DNA of 37,633 nt. Source: Clostridia bacterium (GTDB lineage: Bacteria > Bacillota > Clostridia > TANB77 > CAG-508). The DNA lies in contig JAFRCC010000003.1 of the NCBI GenBank assembly GCA_017404545.1, positions 1-37,633 of the forward strand, in the 5' to 3' direction. Within the stretch, counting starts at the first letter, position 1; the number at the start of each line of letters is the position of its first letter. This document shows positions 28,008-37,048 of this stretch, piece by piece. A program made the translations under genes and the position numbers. The notes beneath the pieces are model-generated. The model was not told where the DNA came from, did no database searches, and worked only from the letters and a program-made list of their open reading frames with translations.

Positions 28008-30323
28008 TTAGTCAATTATTTGGAGTCCAGCAAATTTTGCCATCAATCGCTTATTGCCAGATTTATCAAAGCTTATATCCACTTTAAAATCATCGCCTTC
28101 TGGCTCTAGCTTATTAATTATTCCTTCACCAAATTTTTTGTGATAAACTCTTTGTCCTTCTTGATATTTGTTAATATCTACATTTTCTTCCTGTTTTGCA
28201 TGACTTTTTAGAAAACTTTCTGCTGTTCTAAATGAAAATCCTGTAGTTGTATTACCTGAAGTTCCGCTCTTTGCAGAAGCTGTTGAAGGAATTTTATATG
28301 TATCAATATTGTATGTCTTTACATTTTTATTGCTTCCATATTCCCATCTGTATCCACTATCCTTAAACGTATCTTCATCTCTTTTTCCACTAACAACATC
28401 TTCATATCCATCTAATACTTCTTTAGGAATTTCTTTAACAAATCTAGATACTTGATTATAGCTTGTTGATCCAAATATTGTTCTTCGCTTAGCACAAGTT
28501 AATTTTAAATACTCCTTCGCTCTGGTAATTCCAACATAAAATAGCCTGCGTTCCTCTTCAAGTTCTTTTTCCTCTCCAATCGACTTATATCCTGGGAAAA
28601 TTCCTTCTTCCATTCCAACTAAAAAGACTACTGGGAATTCTAATCCTTTAGCGCTATGTAAAGTCATAAGTGTAACCGAATCTTCAGATGTATCTGCATT
28701 ATCTAAGTCTGTTGTAAGTGTTATTCCTTCCAAGAATTCAGCTAGTCCATTTTCTGCATACTCTTCTTCAAATTCAATTGCAACTGTTAAAAATTCGTCT
28801 AAGTTTTGAATTCTACTTTCTGCTTCAATCGTATTCTCAAGCTCCAAAGCTTTTGTATATCCTGTTTTATTTAAAGTTTCCTTTATCAAGTCTGAAATTT
28901 TCATTTCATCCTTTTTTGTCTTTAAATATTCTATTTGTTCAACAAATTCTCTTGTATTTGTATAAACTCTATTCAAACCATATTGAGCTGCATCCTTAAT
29001 AACTTCGTACATAGAAATTCCATTTTTATCTGCAGTCTCCTGAACCGCATCAAGACTGGTTTTACCAACCCCCCTCTTTGGTTCGTTTATAATTCGTTTT
29101 AAAGACAAGTTATCTGCACTATTGAATATTAACCTTAGGTAAGCAACAATATCCTTTATTTCCTTTCTCTCGTAGAATTTAAGGCCACCTATAATCTTGT
29201 ATGGTATGTTTTCCCTTCTTAAAATATCTTCTATAGCTCTCGATTGTGAGTTCATTCTATATAAAACTGCGAAATCTGAATATTTGTAATATTCTTCTGT
29301 TTTTAAATGATTTATTTGTCTAACTATATATGATGCTTCGTCATACTCATCATCTCCCGAATATATACATGGTTTGTTGCCTTCATCATTTTCAGTCCAT
29401 AATTTCTTATCGTATTTTACAGTGTTATGCTTAATTACTGCATTTGCAGCCTTTAAAATGTTTCCAGTACATCTGTAATTTTGTTCCAATTTAATAATTT
29501 TAGTACCAGGAAAATCTTTTTCAAAATTTAGAATATTTGTTATATCTGCACCTCTAAACGAATAAATACCTTGATCGTTATCACCAACAACAGTAATATT
29601 CCCTTGTTTTTCAGCAAGTAACGTAACAAGCGTAAATTGTGCTTTATTCGTATCTTGATACTCATCTACCAAAATATATTGGAATTTATCCGAATACATT
29701 TCTAAAACATCTTCATTCTCTTTTAGAATCTTTATAGTAAAATTAATTATATCATCAAAATCAATTGCGTTATTTTCCTTCAATTTTCTTTGATATAAAT
29801 CAAATATTTTTGCTATAGTTTCTCTTCTGAAATCTCCCGTATACTTTACAGCATATTGTGCTGGTTCAAGCATTTCATTCTTTGCATTACTAATTTCATA
29901 CATAACAGATTTATCCGTGAAAAGTTTATCATCAATTTTTAGCTCTTTTAAACATTCCTTTACAACTGTCTTTTGATCTGATGTATCAAAAATAATGAAA
30001 GATGTATCAAAGCCTATTCTATCAATAAATTTTCTAAGTATCCTAACACAGATTGAGTGAAAAGTACCAATCCACATATCATTTGCTGCATCTCCAACTA
30101 ATTTTTGAACTCTTTCTTTCATTTCGTTAGCTGCTTTATTTGTAAATGTAATCGCTAAAATATTCCATGGTTTTATGTATTTTTCCGCCATTAAATAAGC
30201 AATCTTATGAGTTAATACTTTTGTTTTACCACTTCCAGCTCCTGCAATAACAAGGCATGGACCATCTGTAGCAAGAACAGCCTCTTTTTGTTTGTCATTT
30301 AAACTATCTATTAAATTCTCCAC
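28008..30323 (-). CDS. pcrA: ATP-dependent DNA helicase PcrA (UvrD/Rep family)
   Basis: Superfamily 1A 3'-5' helicase acting in repair, rolling-circle plasmid replication and removal of RecA or stalled polymerase. It has a Q-motif (LNDKQKEAV), Walker A GAGSGKT (28-34), motif Ia TFTNKAANEMKERV, motif II DEYQDTNKAQ, motif III GDNDQGIYSFRGA, motif IV QNYRC, motif V TLMTLHSAKGLEF and motif VI GITRAK. The C-terminal tail (YHKKFGEGIINKLE) is the PcrA Tudor-like, polymerase-binding domain. I start at GTG 30323, 6 nt after GGGAG, giving 771 residues; a TTG at 30347 lacks a ribosome site. The start overlaps the upstream phosphatase gene by 20 nt, implying translational coupling. Confidence 0.96.
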   Translation of the reverse strand: MENLIDSLNDKQKEAVLATDGPCLVIAGAGSGKTKVLTHKIAYLMAEKYIKPWNILAITFTNKAANEMKERVQKLVGDAANDMWIGTFHSICVRILRKFIDRIGFDTSFIIFDTSDQKTVVKECLKELKIDDKLFTDKSVMYEISNAKNEMLEPAQYAVKYTGDFRRETIAKIFDLYQRKLKENNAIDFDDIINFTIKILKENEDVLEMYSDKFQYILVDEYQDTNKAQFTLVTLLAEKQGNITVVGDNDQGIYSFRGADITNILNFEKDFPGTKIIKLEQNYRCTGNILKAANAVIKHNTVKYDKKLWTENDEGNKPCIYSGDDEYDEASYIVRQINHLKTEEYYKYSDFAVLYRMNSQSRAIEDILRRENIPYKIIGGLKFYERKEIKDIVAYLRLIFNSADNLSLKRIINEPKRGVGKTSLDAVQETADKNGISMYEVIKDAAQYGLNRVYTNTREFVEQIEYLKTKKDEMKISDLIKETLNKTGYTKALELENTIEAESRIQNLDEFLTVAIEFEEEYAENGLAEFLEGITLTTDLDNADTSEDSVTLMTLHSAKGLEFPVVFLVGMEEGIFPGYKSIGEEKELEEERRLFYVGITRAKEYLKLTCAKRRTIFGSTSYNQVSRFVKEIPKEVLDGYEDVVSGKRDEDTFKDSGYRWEYGSNKNVKTYNIDTYKIPSTASAKSGTSGNTTTGFSFRTAESFLKSHAKQEENVDINKYQEGQRVYHKKFGEGIINKLEPEGDDFKVDISFDKSGNKRLMAKFAGLQIID

Positions 30324-30795
30324 TGTTTTCTCCCTTCTCGTTTTCAATTTTCTCTATAATTTTGTCTACACATAAACTAATTTCTGCTGCACACATTCTA
30401 TAACTATTGATATCATATCCCCATGGATCTTTTATGTCCATATCTTCGCCATTTTTATCTAACCCAGCGTATTCTTTTAGTGTAAATACTTTTTCCTTTA
30501 CATTAGGATATCGCATAATTACTTGATTTTTGTGATTGTTGGTCGCACACAAAATCAAATCCATCTTACCAATATCAAAATTTTCTATAGCCGTTGCTGT
30601 ATGAGTAACAATATCAACATCGTATTCTTTCATAATAGCAACTGAATTATATGATGCATGTTCTCCTTGCATAGCAAATATTCCCGCAGAGCACACATTT
30701 ATGTTTAAATTTTTATTTTTTATTTCTTTTTTAGCTAGTCCCTCTGCCATTGCACTTCTACATGTATTTCCCGTACATACAAACAAAATATTCAT
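30304..30795 (-). CDS. ywlE: Low-molecular-weight phosphatase, YwlE (protein-arginine phosphatase) type
   Basis: 163 residues. The P-loop is C7-T8-G9-N10-T11-C12-R13-S14, with catalytic Cys7 and Arg13; the general acid is Asp123 in DPWG. Thr11 matches the residue that makes B. subtilis YwlE selective for phospho-arginine, whereas tyrosine phosphatases usually have Ile there. The likely role is reversing McsB-type arginine phosphorylation; substrate choice is inferred from this one residue. I start at ATG 30795, 7 nt after GGAGG; an ATG 6 nt further upstream is only 1 nt from that site. First gene of an operon with pcrA. Confidence 0.88.
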   Translation of the reverse strand: MNILFVCTGNTCRSAMAEGLAKKEIKNKNLNINVCSAGIFAMQGEHASYNSVAIMKEYDVDIVTHTATAIENFDIGKMDLILCATNNHKNQVIMRYPNVKEKVFTLKEYAGLDKNGEDMDIKDPWGYDINSYRMCAAEISLCVDKIIEKIENEKGENSGEFNR

Positions 30796-30825
30796 ATACA
30801 TTCCTCCTAGCCAAAATCTTTCCAT

Positions 30826-30834
30826 ATTATAACA
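30826..30834 (-). promoter_or_regulatory. Extended -10 promoter of ywlE-pcrA
   Basis: TGTTATAAT, start near 30819, 24 nt before the ATG. No good -35 at 17 nt; a TTGACA lies only 9 nt upstream of the -10. Confidence 0.4.
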
Positions 30835-30884
30835 ACAAATTGTCAAATTTAAAACACTTTTTACATAAATGTTTCAATATTAAT

Positions 30885-30923
30885 TACAAAAAGGCACTGC
30901 TATAAAATAAATAGCAATGCCTT
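30885..30923 (-). terminator. Terminator of the sigma factor gene
   Basis: AAGGCA-c-TGCTAT / ATAGCA-a-TGCCTT stem with 7-nt loop; TTTTTG follows on the minus strand. Confidence 0.88.
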
Positions 30924-30939
30924 GAGATATTTTCTTTTT

Positions 30940-31758
30940 TCAATTACCTTCTAGTGATTTAGTATAGTCGTCAATTTCCTGAAAGAGCTGAGCAACAAAT
31001 ACAAATGACTCTGGTTGCGCGTACATAAAAATTGCAAATTGCTCTTTACTACAATCGACTCTGCAATCCGGCAACGTTTTTGACTTGTCAAGCTTTTGCA
31101 CAAGCATTTCAAAGATTACACATAATTTTTTTACATCTTTTAACAAGAATGTAATTCTGTATGACTCTTCTACTTTCGCCACAGAGTATACCTCTTGGAA
31201 TTGCAAGTTCATGTCAGCGGTCTCTCTAATCTTATAACTAGTCTCTTTTATAATTCTCGATACGTAAGTTTGGGAAACACTAAGCTTTTCCGAAATTTCT
31301 ACTTGAGATACGCCTCCCAAATAATACAGCATAGCTACTCTTTTTTTGGCTTTGAAACAATTTAAAACAATGCTGAACATCCGAATAAAATCATTTTCAA
31401 TTGACAATTTTTGAATAAAATTCGACTCAGGATGCTCAATCATATCGCCTAAAGTAATCTCTCTACCTTTCCCATCATTCCCAATAGGTTCATCAATAGA
31501 AACTACATTCAGATATTTCTTATTTTTCCGAAACCACAAACTAATCTCATTGTTTATGCATGTTACAGCATACGTTGAGAAAGCACACTTTTTAGATGAG
31601 TTAAAACTATTCGCAGCTTTTATTAATCCCATCATTCCAGTAGAAACAATATCCTCGTAATCTGGTGAATTTGGTAGTACTCCGAATTTGTTAATCACAT
31701 ACCATACTAATTTCCGATTATCTAAAATGAGTTTGTCTCTCTCTCTTTTGCTTTTCAT
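30940..31758 (-). CDS. Sigma-70 family RNA polymerase sigma factor with an unusual C-terminal domain
   Basis: 272 residues. Region 2 is at about 8-88 (DYEDIVSTGMMGLIKAANSF, then FSTYAVTCINNEISLWFRK, the -10 recognition and core-binding helices). Region 4, a helix-turn-helix, is at about 138-178 (YYLGGVSQVEISEKLSVSQ, TYVSRIIKE). The linker is short, with little region 3. It resembles SigF/SigG/SigB-like or sporulation-type factors, but I cannot assign a name. After region 4 there are about 90 extra residues (185-272), alternating strands and helices and including D-C-R-V-D-C (231-236), that I do not recognise. Single-gene transcript with a good promoter. GGAG lies 13 nt from the ATG, and a start-stop ATG-TAA sits between. 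By eye it is slightly less AT-rich than its neighbours. Confidence 0.88.
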   Translation of the reverse strand: MKSKRERDKLILDNRKLVWYVINKFGVLPNSPDYEDIVSTGMMGLIKAANSFNSSKKCAFSTYAVTCINNEISLWFRKNKKYLNVVSIDEPIGNDGKGREITLGDMIEHPESNFIQKLSIENDFIRMFSIVLNCFKAKKRVAMLYYLGGVSQVEISEKLSVSQTYVSRIIKETSYKIRETADMNLQFQEVYSVAKVEESYRITFLLKDVKKLCVIFEMLVQKLDKSKTLPDCRVDCSKEQFAIFMYAQPESFVFVAQLFQEIDDYTKSLEGN

Positions 31759-31760
31759 AC

Positions 31761-31766
31761 TTACAT
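31761..31766 (-). promoter_or_regulatory. Start-stop element (ATG-TAA) ahead of the sigma gene
   Basis: AAAGGAG (31778-31772) is 5 nt from ATG-TAA (31766-31761); the real start at 31758 begins 2 nt later. The only strong ribosome site is placed for the minimal frame, not for the sigma gene, suggesting re-initiation or dampened translation. Confidence 0.6.
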
Positions 31767-31851
31767 AGCAACTCCTTTCTATATTTACGCCAGCATAAAT
31801 TGAAATACCTCTTCATATACATAGGTACATAAGACCATTTTTTCGGTAATT

Positions 31852-31880
31852 ATTTTATCATGAAAATGTTATGCTTTCAA
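31852..31880 (-). promoter_or_regulatory. Sigma-A-type promoter of the sigma factor gene
   Basis: TTGAAA (31880-31875), 17-nt spacer, TAAAAT (31857-31852). Start near 31845, leader of about 87 nt. Confidence 0.75.
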
Positions 31881-31956
31881 GTTTTTACATATAAATTATA
31901 GCTTATTGAATTACATAAAAATATTTTTATTTTTCTATTTTTTTGTAAAAATTTCA

Positions 31957-31988
31957 TTGACAAAACAAAAAACGTATGGTAGTATATT
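31957..31988 (+). promoter_or_regulatory. Promoter of tRNA-Arg
   Basis: Perfect TTGACA (31957-31962); -10 either TAGTAT (31980-31985, 17-nt spacer) or TATATT (31983-31988). Start just before the tRNA. Confidence 0.75.
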
Positions 31989-31999
31989 AATTGCGTTAT

Positions 32000-32076
<77 letters not shown>

Positions 32077-32083
32077 TATGCAG

Positions 32084-32120
32084 AAAACATTATCAGTTTC
32101 TATGCTGATAATGTTTTTTT
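32084..32120 (+). terminator. Terminator after tRNA-Arg
   Basis: 13-bp stem AAAACATTATCAG / CTGATAATGTTTT with an 8-nt loop, then T-run. Confidence 0.92.
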
Positions 32121-32146
32121 ATTAATAAATTTAAGGAGATTTCTAT

Positions 32147-32779
32147 ATGATAATTGGTATAAGTGGCGGATCCGGTGCAGGAAAAAGCACAACATCAAGA
32201 AAACTTGCAGAGGTTTTACCTAATTCACTTTTAGTTGTAGTCGATATATCTATGCATGAATATAGTTCAAAGTACGAAAAAGAAATATTGAAAAAAATTG
32301 GTATTTCTGAGAATCCAGATTTATTTTGCTACAACTACTTTCACGACTCATTTGAAAATATAAAGACATGGATAGATACAATAAAATCCGATGTTATTTC
32401 TGACGTAGAAAAAATTATTAATGATAACCCAGGCAAAGATTATATTATTGTAGATTGGTGTTATCTCCCCCTATGTAAATTTAATGAAAAATGCGACTAT
32501 ACAATATGTGTAAAATCTGATTTTGATGAAAGAAAAGGGCGTCTAACAAAAAGATTGCTAAATATTCAAAATTCCTCACATGATAAATATAATATTCCAT
32601 TTTCGAAATGGACAACAGAAGCATATGAGAAACGATTAAAATATTCAGACTTAAGTGAACAAGGTTACTCATTTGATTATTATTTGTACAACAATTCATC
32701 TCTTGCAGATTTAAATAATAATATTGAAATGCTTGCACAAAATATAAAAAATTTAACTATACATAACAAAGAAGGTTAG
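32147..32779 (+). CDS. Small P-loop kinase (uridine kinase / dephospho-CoA kinase-like NTPase)
   Basis: 210 residues. Walker A SGGSGAGKSTT (6-16) right at the N-terminus and a DWC segment after a hydrophobic strand (YIIVDWCYLP, about 103-112), like the second Asp strand of nucleoside or CoA kinases. The later basic stretch (ERKGRLTKRLL) could be the lid that binds phosphates. The substrate cannot be assigned. AAGGAG ribosome site before ATG. It lies just after the tRNA terminator with only about 27 nt between, so it lacks room for an independent promoter and may be read through from the tRNA. Confidence 0.7.
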   Translation: MIIGISGGSGAGKSTTSRKLAEVLPNSLLVVVDISMHEYSSKYEKEILKKIGISENPDLFCYNYFHDSFENIKTWIDTIKSDVISDVEKIINDNPGKDYIIVDWCYLPLCKFNEKCDYTICVKSDFDERKGRLTKRLLNIQNSSHDKYNIPFSKWTTEAYEKRLKYSDLSEQGYSFDYYLYNNSSLADLNNNIEMLAQNIKNLTIHNKEG

Positions 32780-32799
32780 TTTAAACTAATCTTCTTTTG
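32768..32799. terminator. Possible bidirectional terminator between convergent genes
   Basis: Nearly perfect palindrome: AAAGAAG-g-TTAGTTT / AAACTAA-t-CTTCTTT, with short T-runs on both sides. It overlaps the kinase stop and lies just past the end of the convergent YkvI-like gene. Confidence 0.6.
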
Positions 32800-33771
32800 C
32801 TATTTAATTTTCTTTTTTAAAATATAAATACACTGCCAAAATCCGCAAATACCAAAAATTGGGTATAGAACTTCTATAAGTTTTGAAAAATTAAAATACG
32901 TTGCAATAAAACTAAATATAATAGAATATACTAGTTTTCTATTATTACCTTGCACATAGCTATATTCAACTGATAATGCGGTTGTTATAATCGCCATGCC
33001 TAAAATTAAACCATAAAATATCTTATAAAATTTTCCATATTGCTCTATAATTCTAATTATAGGAAAATCCATTATTAATATTTTATTGTTTGCTTTATAT
33101 AAAATAAAAAATAATATTGTAGATAAAAATATAATTATTGTAGAAAATAAAATGCATATTATTTTTGTATTTTTTATTTTTTTCGAATTAATAATTGATA
33201 TTGGAATTAAACTAATTAAATTATAATTGGCATATAAAATTGCCGGTAATACAAAGCCTTTATTTGTTATATTATTAAAATTAATTAAATTATTATTTTT
33301 AAAAAATATTAATTTAAAAAAATATAAAATAAAAACAATTATTATTGGAATTAAAATATTATTTATTTTTATAATAGTATTATAATTATTTCTTAATACT
33401 ATTATAATAATTATTAAAATAAAAAAATAAACTATATATTTTTTTATTTCAAATTCCTGATTAATAAAACTACAGAATCCAGAAACCATCACACAAAATG
33501 AGAGTAACAAATAAATATTAACAATTTTTTTTATTATTTCATTTTTTATTATTTTATTAAAAAATATATTGTAATTTTTTATATTATTTTTTTTTGAAAT
33601 TATTATCGTTTTATATAAAATGAAGCCTATAAATATACTTGAAAAAATTATTCCAATTAAACCATTTAATCCATATTGAAAAAAGAATAAATAAATTTCT
33701 TTTCCAGATATAAAACCTGCTCCAATAAAAGTTCCCACTAAAGTAAATAATATTTTTATAATTTCTAACAA
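32800..33771 (-). CDS. YkvI-like multi-pass membrane protein
   Basis: 323 residues with about 9-10 hydrophobic helices. The opening GTFIGAGFISGKE (residues 13-25) is the hallmark of the YkvI group in the APC-type transporter superfamily, related to spore-germination and amino-acid permeases. Substrate unknown. Composition is extreme: very rich in Ile, Lys, Asn and Phe with highly AT-rich codons, more than its neighbours. The start is TTG, placed after GAAGGGG with a T-run spacer; a TTCATAA-TAT-TTATGAA dyad (33781-33797) abuts that ribosome site and might hide it. It starts 47 nt after the GldG-like gene and may belong to that operon. Confidence 0.75.
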   Translation of the reverse strand: MLEIIKILFTLVGTFIGAGFISGKEIYLFFFQYGLNGLIGIIFSSIFIGFILYKTIIISKKNNIKNYNIFFNKIIKNEIIKKIVNIYLLLSFCVMVSGFCSFINQEFEIKKYIVYFFILIIIIIVLRNNYNTIIKINNILIPIIIVFILYFFKLIFFKNNNLINFNNITNKGFVLPAILYANYNLISLIPISIINSKKIKNTKIICILFSTIIIFLSTILFFILYKANNKILIMDFPIIRIIEQYGKFYKIFYGLILGMAIITTALSVEYSYVQGNNRKLVYSIIFSFIATYFNFSKLIEVLYPIFGICGFWQCIYILKKKIK

Positions 33772-33817
33772 AAAAACCCCTTCATAATATTTATGAAAAG
33801 ATTTTTTATTTATTCAT

Positions 33818-35305
33818 TTACATTTTATTTTTTCTATGTTTCCATACAATATAACCAATAAGTATAATTAACATTGGAATAACAAATATTATTTTTAAGG
33901 TAATTCCATCCGTCAATAAATTTGCACTTGGCATTATATTATATTTAGTTTTGGTATAAAATACAGTATTTTCTGAATTAATTAAAGATTTTATCGAATC
34001 TGAGATTAAATCTATATTATCATCTAATAAAATTGCATTTACTGCTAATTTTCTATTACCAATAACATCTTTTAAAAATATTGAGCTATTAGTTGCTATT
34101 ATTGAATTTGAAAAAACAATTGCTTTTGATTTTTTTTCATCTATGTTCTTTTCAGCATATACGGCTAATACTGCACCATCAATATTTTCATCATCCTCTG
34201 TTTTATCCAAACTTGTATTTGATAAATCCTTGCGTAAATATGAATTATCTCTTGATTGTATTAAAACATTATACGATACATTTAATTTATTTGCTTCTTC
34301 TTCTGATACAATATCAATTTTACCTGAGTCAAAAATGCATACTTTTGATTTATCATTTATATTTTTAAAAATACTATTATTTGTATTTATTGTTGGATAT
34401 ATATATGATGGAATATTTTGAATTTTATTGTCAGCTTGACACACAATTCCATCAGATATACTAACCCCATACAAACTCATAATATAATCTAAATTAGGTG
34501 TATCTCCTTGAACAACACTTTTTGATTCCTGAAGAAATAATATGTTTCCACCATTATTTATATAGTTAACAATAATTTCTTTTTCTTCATCTGAAAAATC
34601 AGATACTCTAATTTCTCCTTCTTCATTTCTTTGAACTAAAGGTGGTATGACCAAGCATTTACAATTATCTGGAATATTCTTATCTGTCGATAAATTAAGT
34701 CCATACGTATCATACCCTAGTACCCCTACAATATTTACAAATGTTGTATACATTTTTTCACTATATATGCTTTTATCAAGACAAATATAAACTCCACCAT
34801 CAAAACCTTCCGTTACACTCAATATAGAGTTAGTGATCATAGGTTCAATTAAATAACTTTCCTCTTGATTTCCGTACGAAATATTGTATTTGTACGAATA
34901 TAGTTCATTTAAATATACCTTTCTTGCTTTATCCTCAGTACTAAAAATTATATAAGGATATTGATTATTCGTTTCTTCTGTTAATTCATCCTCATATTGT
35001 TCAACTTCGATCTTATCACTTAGCTTTTCATATTGTTTTATAATATATAAAATATCTTCCGCATATACAAAATCATCATATTTCTCAAAATCAACTAAGC
35101 TTATTTTTAAATTTTTTTCTAAGTTAGTTATTTTTTCCTTAGATTCTTCTGATATAGTATATACTTTATCTTCCGTAATATCACTTTCTGGTATATTTAT
35201 TTTACTAATAATAATATTAAATTCTACATATAAAGCAATTATAATTACAAGAAGAAGGGCAGACAAAAATATTTGTTTTCGTTCTTTATTTTTTAATATT
35301 TTCAT
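33818..35305 (-). CDS. GldG-like ABC transporter auxiliary protein
   Basis: 495 residues. One N-terminal membrane helix (about 12-32), a large extracellular region (about 35-465) and a C-terminal helix (about 468-487) with a basic tail (WKHRKNK). The extracellular part starts with a DKVYTISEESK segment, typical of the ABC-type uncharacterised auxiliary domain found in GldG and eukaryotic IFT52-like proteins. The family supports gliding in Bacteroidetes, but homologues are common in non-gliding Firmicutes. I use ATG 35305, 7 nt after GGAGG, rather than the TTG just before it. It follows the permease and ATPase genes in one operon. Confidence 0.85.
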   Translation of the reverse strand: MKILKNKERKQIFLSALLLVIIIALYVEFNIIISKINIPESDITEDKVYTISEESKEKITNLEKNLKISLVDFEKYDDFVYAEDILYIIKQYEKLSDKIEVEQYEDELTEETNNQYPYIIFSTEDKARKVYLNELYSYKYNISYGNQEESYLIEPMITNSILSVTEGFDGGVYICLDKSIYSEKMYTTFVNIVGVLGYDTYGLNLSTDKNIPDNCKCLVIPPLVQRNEEGEIRVSDFSDEEKEIIVNYINNGGNILFLQESKSVVQGDTPNLDYIMSLYGVSISDGIVCQADNKIQNIPSYIYPTINTNNSIFKNINDKSKVCIFDSGKIDIVSEEEANKLNVSYNVLIQSRDNSYLRKDLSNTSLDKTEDDENIDGAVLAVYAEKNIDEKKSKAIVFSNSIIATNSSIFLKDVIGNRKLAVNAILLDDNIDLISDSIKSLINSENTVFYTKTKYNIMPSANLLTDGITLKIIFVIPMLIILIGYIVWKHRKNKM

Positions 35306-35316
35306 CAATCCACCTC

Positions 35317-35997
35317 CTAATTAAACTTTCTATTTCTCTTCATTTCAATTGATGTTAGTAATATACACGTAATTGTAAAACTTACAAAAACTATAATTGC
35401 ATTAATAGATAACCTTCCATCACATATTCTAGAATAGAAGTTTGATAATGCCAAATATGAGAACACTCCACTTCCATATGAAAAAAAAGATGGTAATATT
35501 AAAAAAAACGTAGTAAGAATTGCTGAAATAATTTGGCTCTCAGACAAGCTTGAAATCATCACGCCTACAGATGCATATGCCATAGTCAATAACATAAAAC
35601 ACAGAATTGTAATAATTAATCTCAAATCTATAGCTCCATACTTAGCAAATAATAAACAATATATAACAGAAATTATAATAGCTACACCAACAGCCATAAC
35701 AACTGCCAAAATCTTGCCAATTATAATAGATGTTGTTTTTCTTGAAGCCGTATATAATAGTTTCTCCGTATCAGCGCTTTTTTCCTCAGAAAATGATTTC
35801 ATAGTCAATAACGCAGAAATTATTGGTAACGAATATTTTGCAGAATATTGGTATACTATATTGAAATCAATACTTCGTGATTCGATGGAAAGTAAATACA
35901 TTATTATTCCCATTGCGGCTAAAAAAACCGCAACAACTACATATCCAATTGGTGAATAAAATAATGCTCTAAAATCTTTTTTTGCAATAGCCCACAT
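35317..35997 (-). CDS. ABC-2 type permease, GldF-like
   Basis: 226 residues with six hydrophobic helices. The N-terminal W-A-I-x-K-K-D-F-R-A-L-F-Y-S-P-I-G-Y and the MKSFSEEKSADTEKLL motif between helices 2 and 3 are typical of the GldF/ABC-2 permease group. It forms the membrane part of an exporter with the ATPase encoded just upstream; a dimer is expected. GGAGG of its ribosome site lies within the end of the ATPase gene, so the genes are coupled. The transported substrate is unknown. Confidence 0.87.
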   Translation of the reverse strand: MWAIAKKDFRALFYSPIGYVVVAVFLAAMGIIMYLLSIESRSIDFNIVYQYSAKYSLPIISALLTMKSFSEEKSADTEKLLYTASRKTTSIIIGKILAVVMAVGVAIIISVIYCLLFAKYGAIDLRLIITILCFMLLTMAYASVGVMISSLSESQIISAILTTFFLILPSFFSYGSGVFSYLALSNFYSRICDGRLSINAIIVFVSFTITCILLTSIEMKRNRKFN

Positions 35998-35998
35998 A

Positions 35999-36931
35999 TT
36001 AAATCTCTTCCTCCTCTTTTATTAAATTTACAAATACATCTTCTAAAGTTGATTTTGACTTTCTTAGCTCCACAATTGTAATATCAAACTCTGGTGAAAT
36101 TGTCATCAAGCTTTTTCTTATGTCTGAATCACCTATTACCTTGATTTCATATTCTTTTTCATATTTGCTTATATTTTTAATAAATTTTATTTCGTCTATT
36201 TCATCAATTTTTTCTTTAATTCTTTGAATATTATTTTTTGGGTCTTCTACAGTAATATTTACTATATTATTACTAATTTGATTTTCTAAATTAGCAGGTG
36301 TATCTGTCGCAATAATTTTTCCCTTTTCAATTATAATTACCTTTTCACAAATTTGATTTATTTCCGATAGTATATGTGAGCTTAATAATATTGTATGGGC
36401 TCCTTTAAGTGATTTAATTAAATTTCTTATTTCAATTATTTGTTTCGGATCTAATCCAACCATTGGCTCATCTAATATTAAAATATCAGGCTTTCCAATA
36501 AGAGCTCCTGCAAAACTAACTCTTTGTTTATATCCTCTAGATATATTTTTAATTAGCTTTTTCTCAACGCTTTGAAGATTTAATATTTTAATAACCTCAT
36601 CAACTGCCTTCTTCCTTTCAGCTCTTTTTATACCTTTTATTTCTCCCATAAAATTAATGAACTCTCTAACAGTTAAGGAATTGTACAATGGTGTATTTTC
36701 TGGCATGTAACCTATCTTAGTACTATTTTTTTTACTAATCCTCTCATTATTTACATATACTTCTCCCTCTGTTGGTTCAATTAAACCAGTAATTATTTTC
36801 ATTGTTGTTGTTTTTCCTGCACCATTTTGCCCCAAGAAACCAACAACTTCACCTTTTTCGATTTTGAAGTTCACATTATCTAATGCTTTAAAATTCCCAT
36901 ACATTTTTGTTACATTTTTAAGCTCTATCAA
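35999..36931 (-). CDS. ABC transporter ATP-binding protein (Gld-type exporter)
   Basis: 310 residues. Walker A GQNGAGKT (34-41), a Q-loop region (GYMPENTPLYN), signature SRGYKQR, Walker B ILILDEP followed by the GLDP D-loop, and H-switch LSSH. An additional C-terminal regulatory domain of about 80 residues follows. I choose the TTG start at 36931 (MIELKNVTKMYG), 7 nt after GGAGG; an ATG two codons upstream lies only 1 nt from that site. First gene of the ATPase-permease-GldG operon. It energises export of an unknown envelope substrate. Confidence 0.92.
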   Translation of the reverse strand: MIELKNVTKMYGNFKALDNVNFKIEKGEVVGFLGQNGAGKTTTMKIITGLIEPTEGEVYVNNERISKKNSTKIGYMPENTPLYNSLTVREFINFMGEIKGIKRAERKKAVDEVIKILNLQSVEKKLIKNISRGYKQRVSFAGALIGKPDILILDEPMVGLDPKQIIEIRNLIKSLKGAHTILLSSHILSEINQICEKVIIIEKGKIIATDTPANLENQISNNIVNITVEDPKNNIQRIKEKIDEIDEIKFIKNISKYEKEYEIKVIGDSDIRKSLMTISPEFDITIVELRKSKSTLEDVFVNLIKEEEEI

Positions 36932-36968
36932 ATCCATCCCTCCTTAGCAAATCTGCAAATAATATATC

Positions 36969-36977
36969 ATTATAACA
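36969..36977 (-). promoter_or_regulatory. Extended -10 promoter of the Gld-type ABC operon
   Basis: TGTTATAAT; no clear -35 at 17 nt. Start near 36962, about 30 nt before the TTG start. Confidence 0.4.
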
Positions 36978-37048
36978 TTAAAAAATCTATTATTTTTGTT
37001 ATTCTTCACATAAAATTCACATCTAACTATTTGTATCTATAGAATCCG

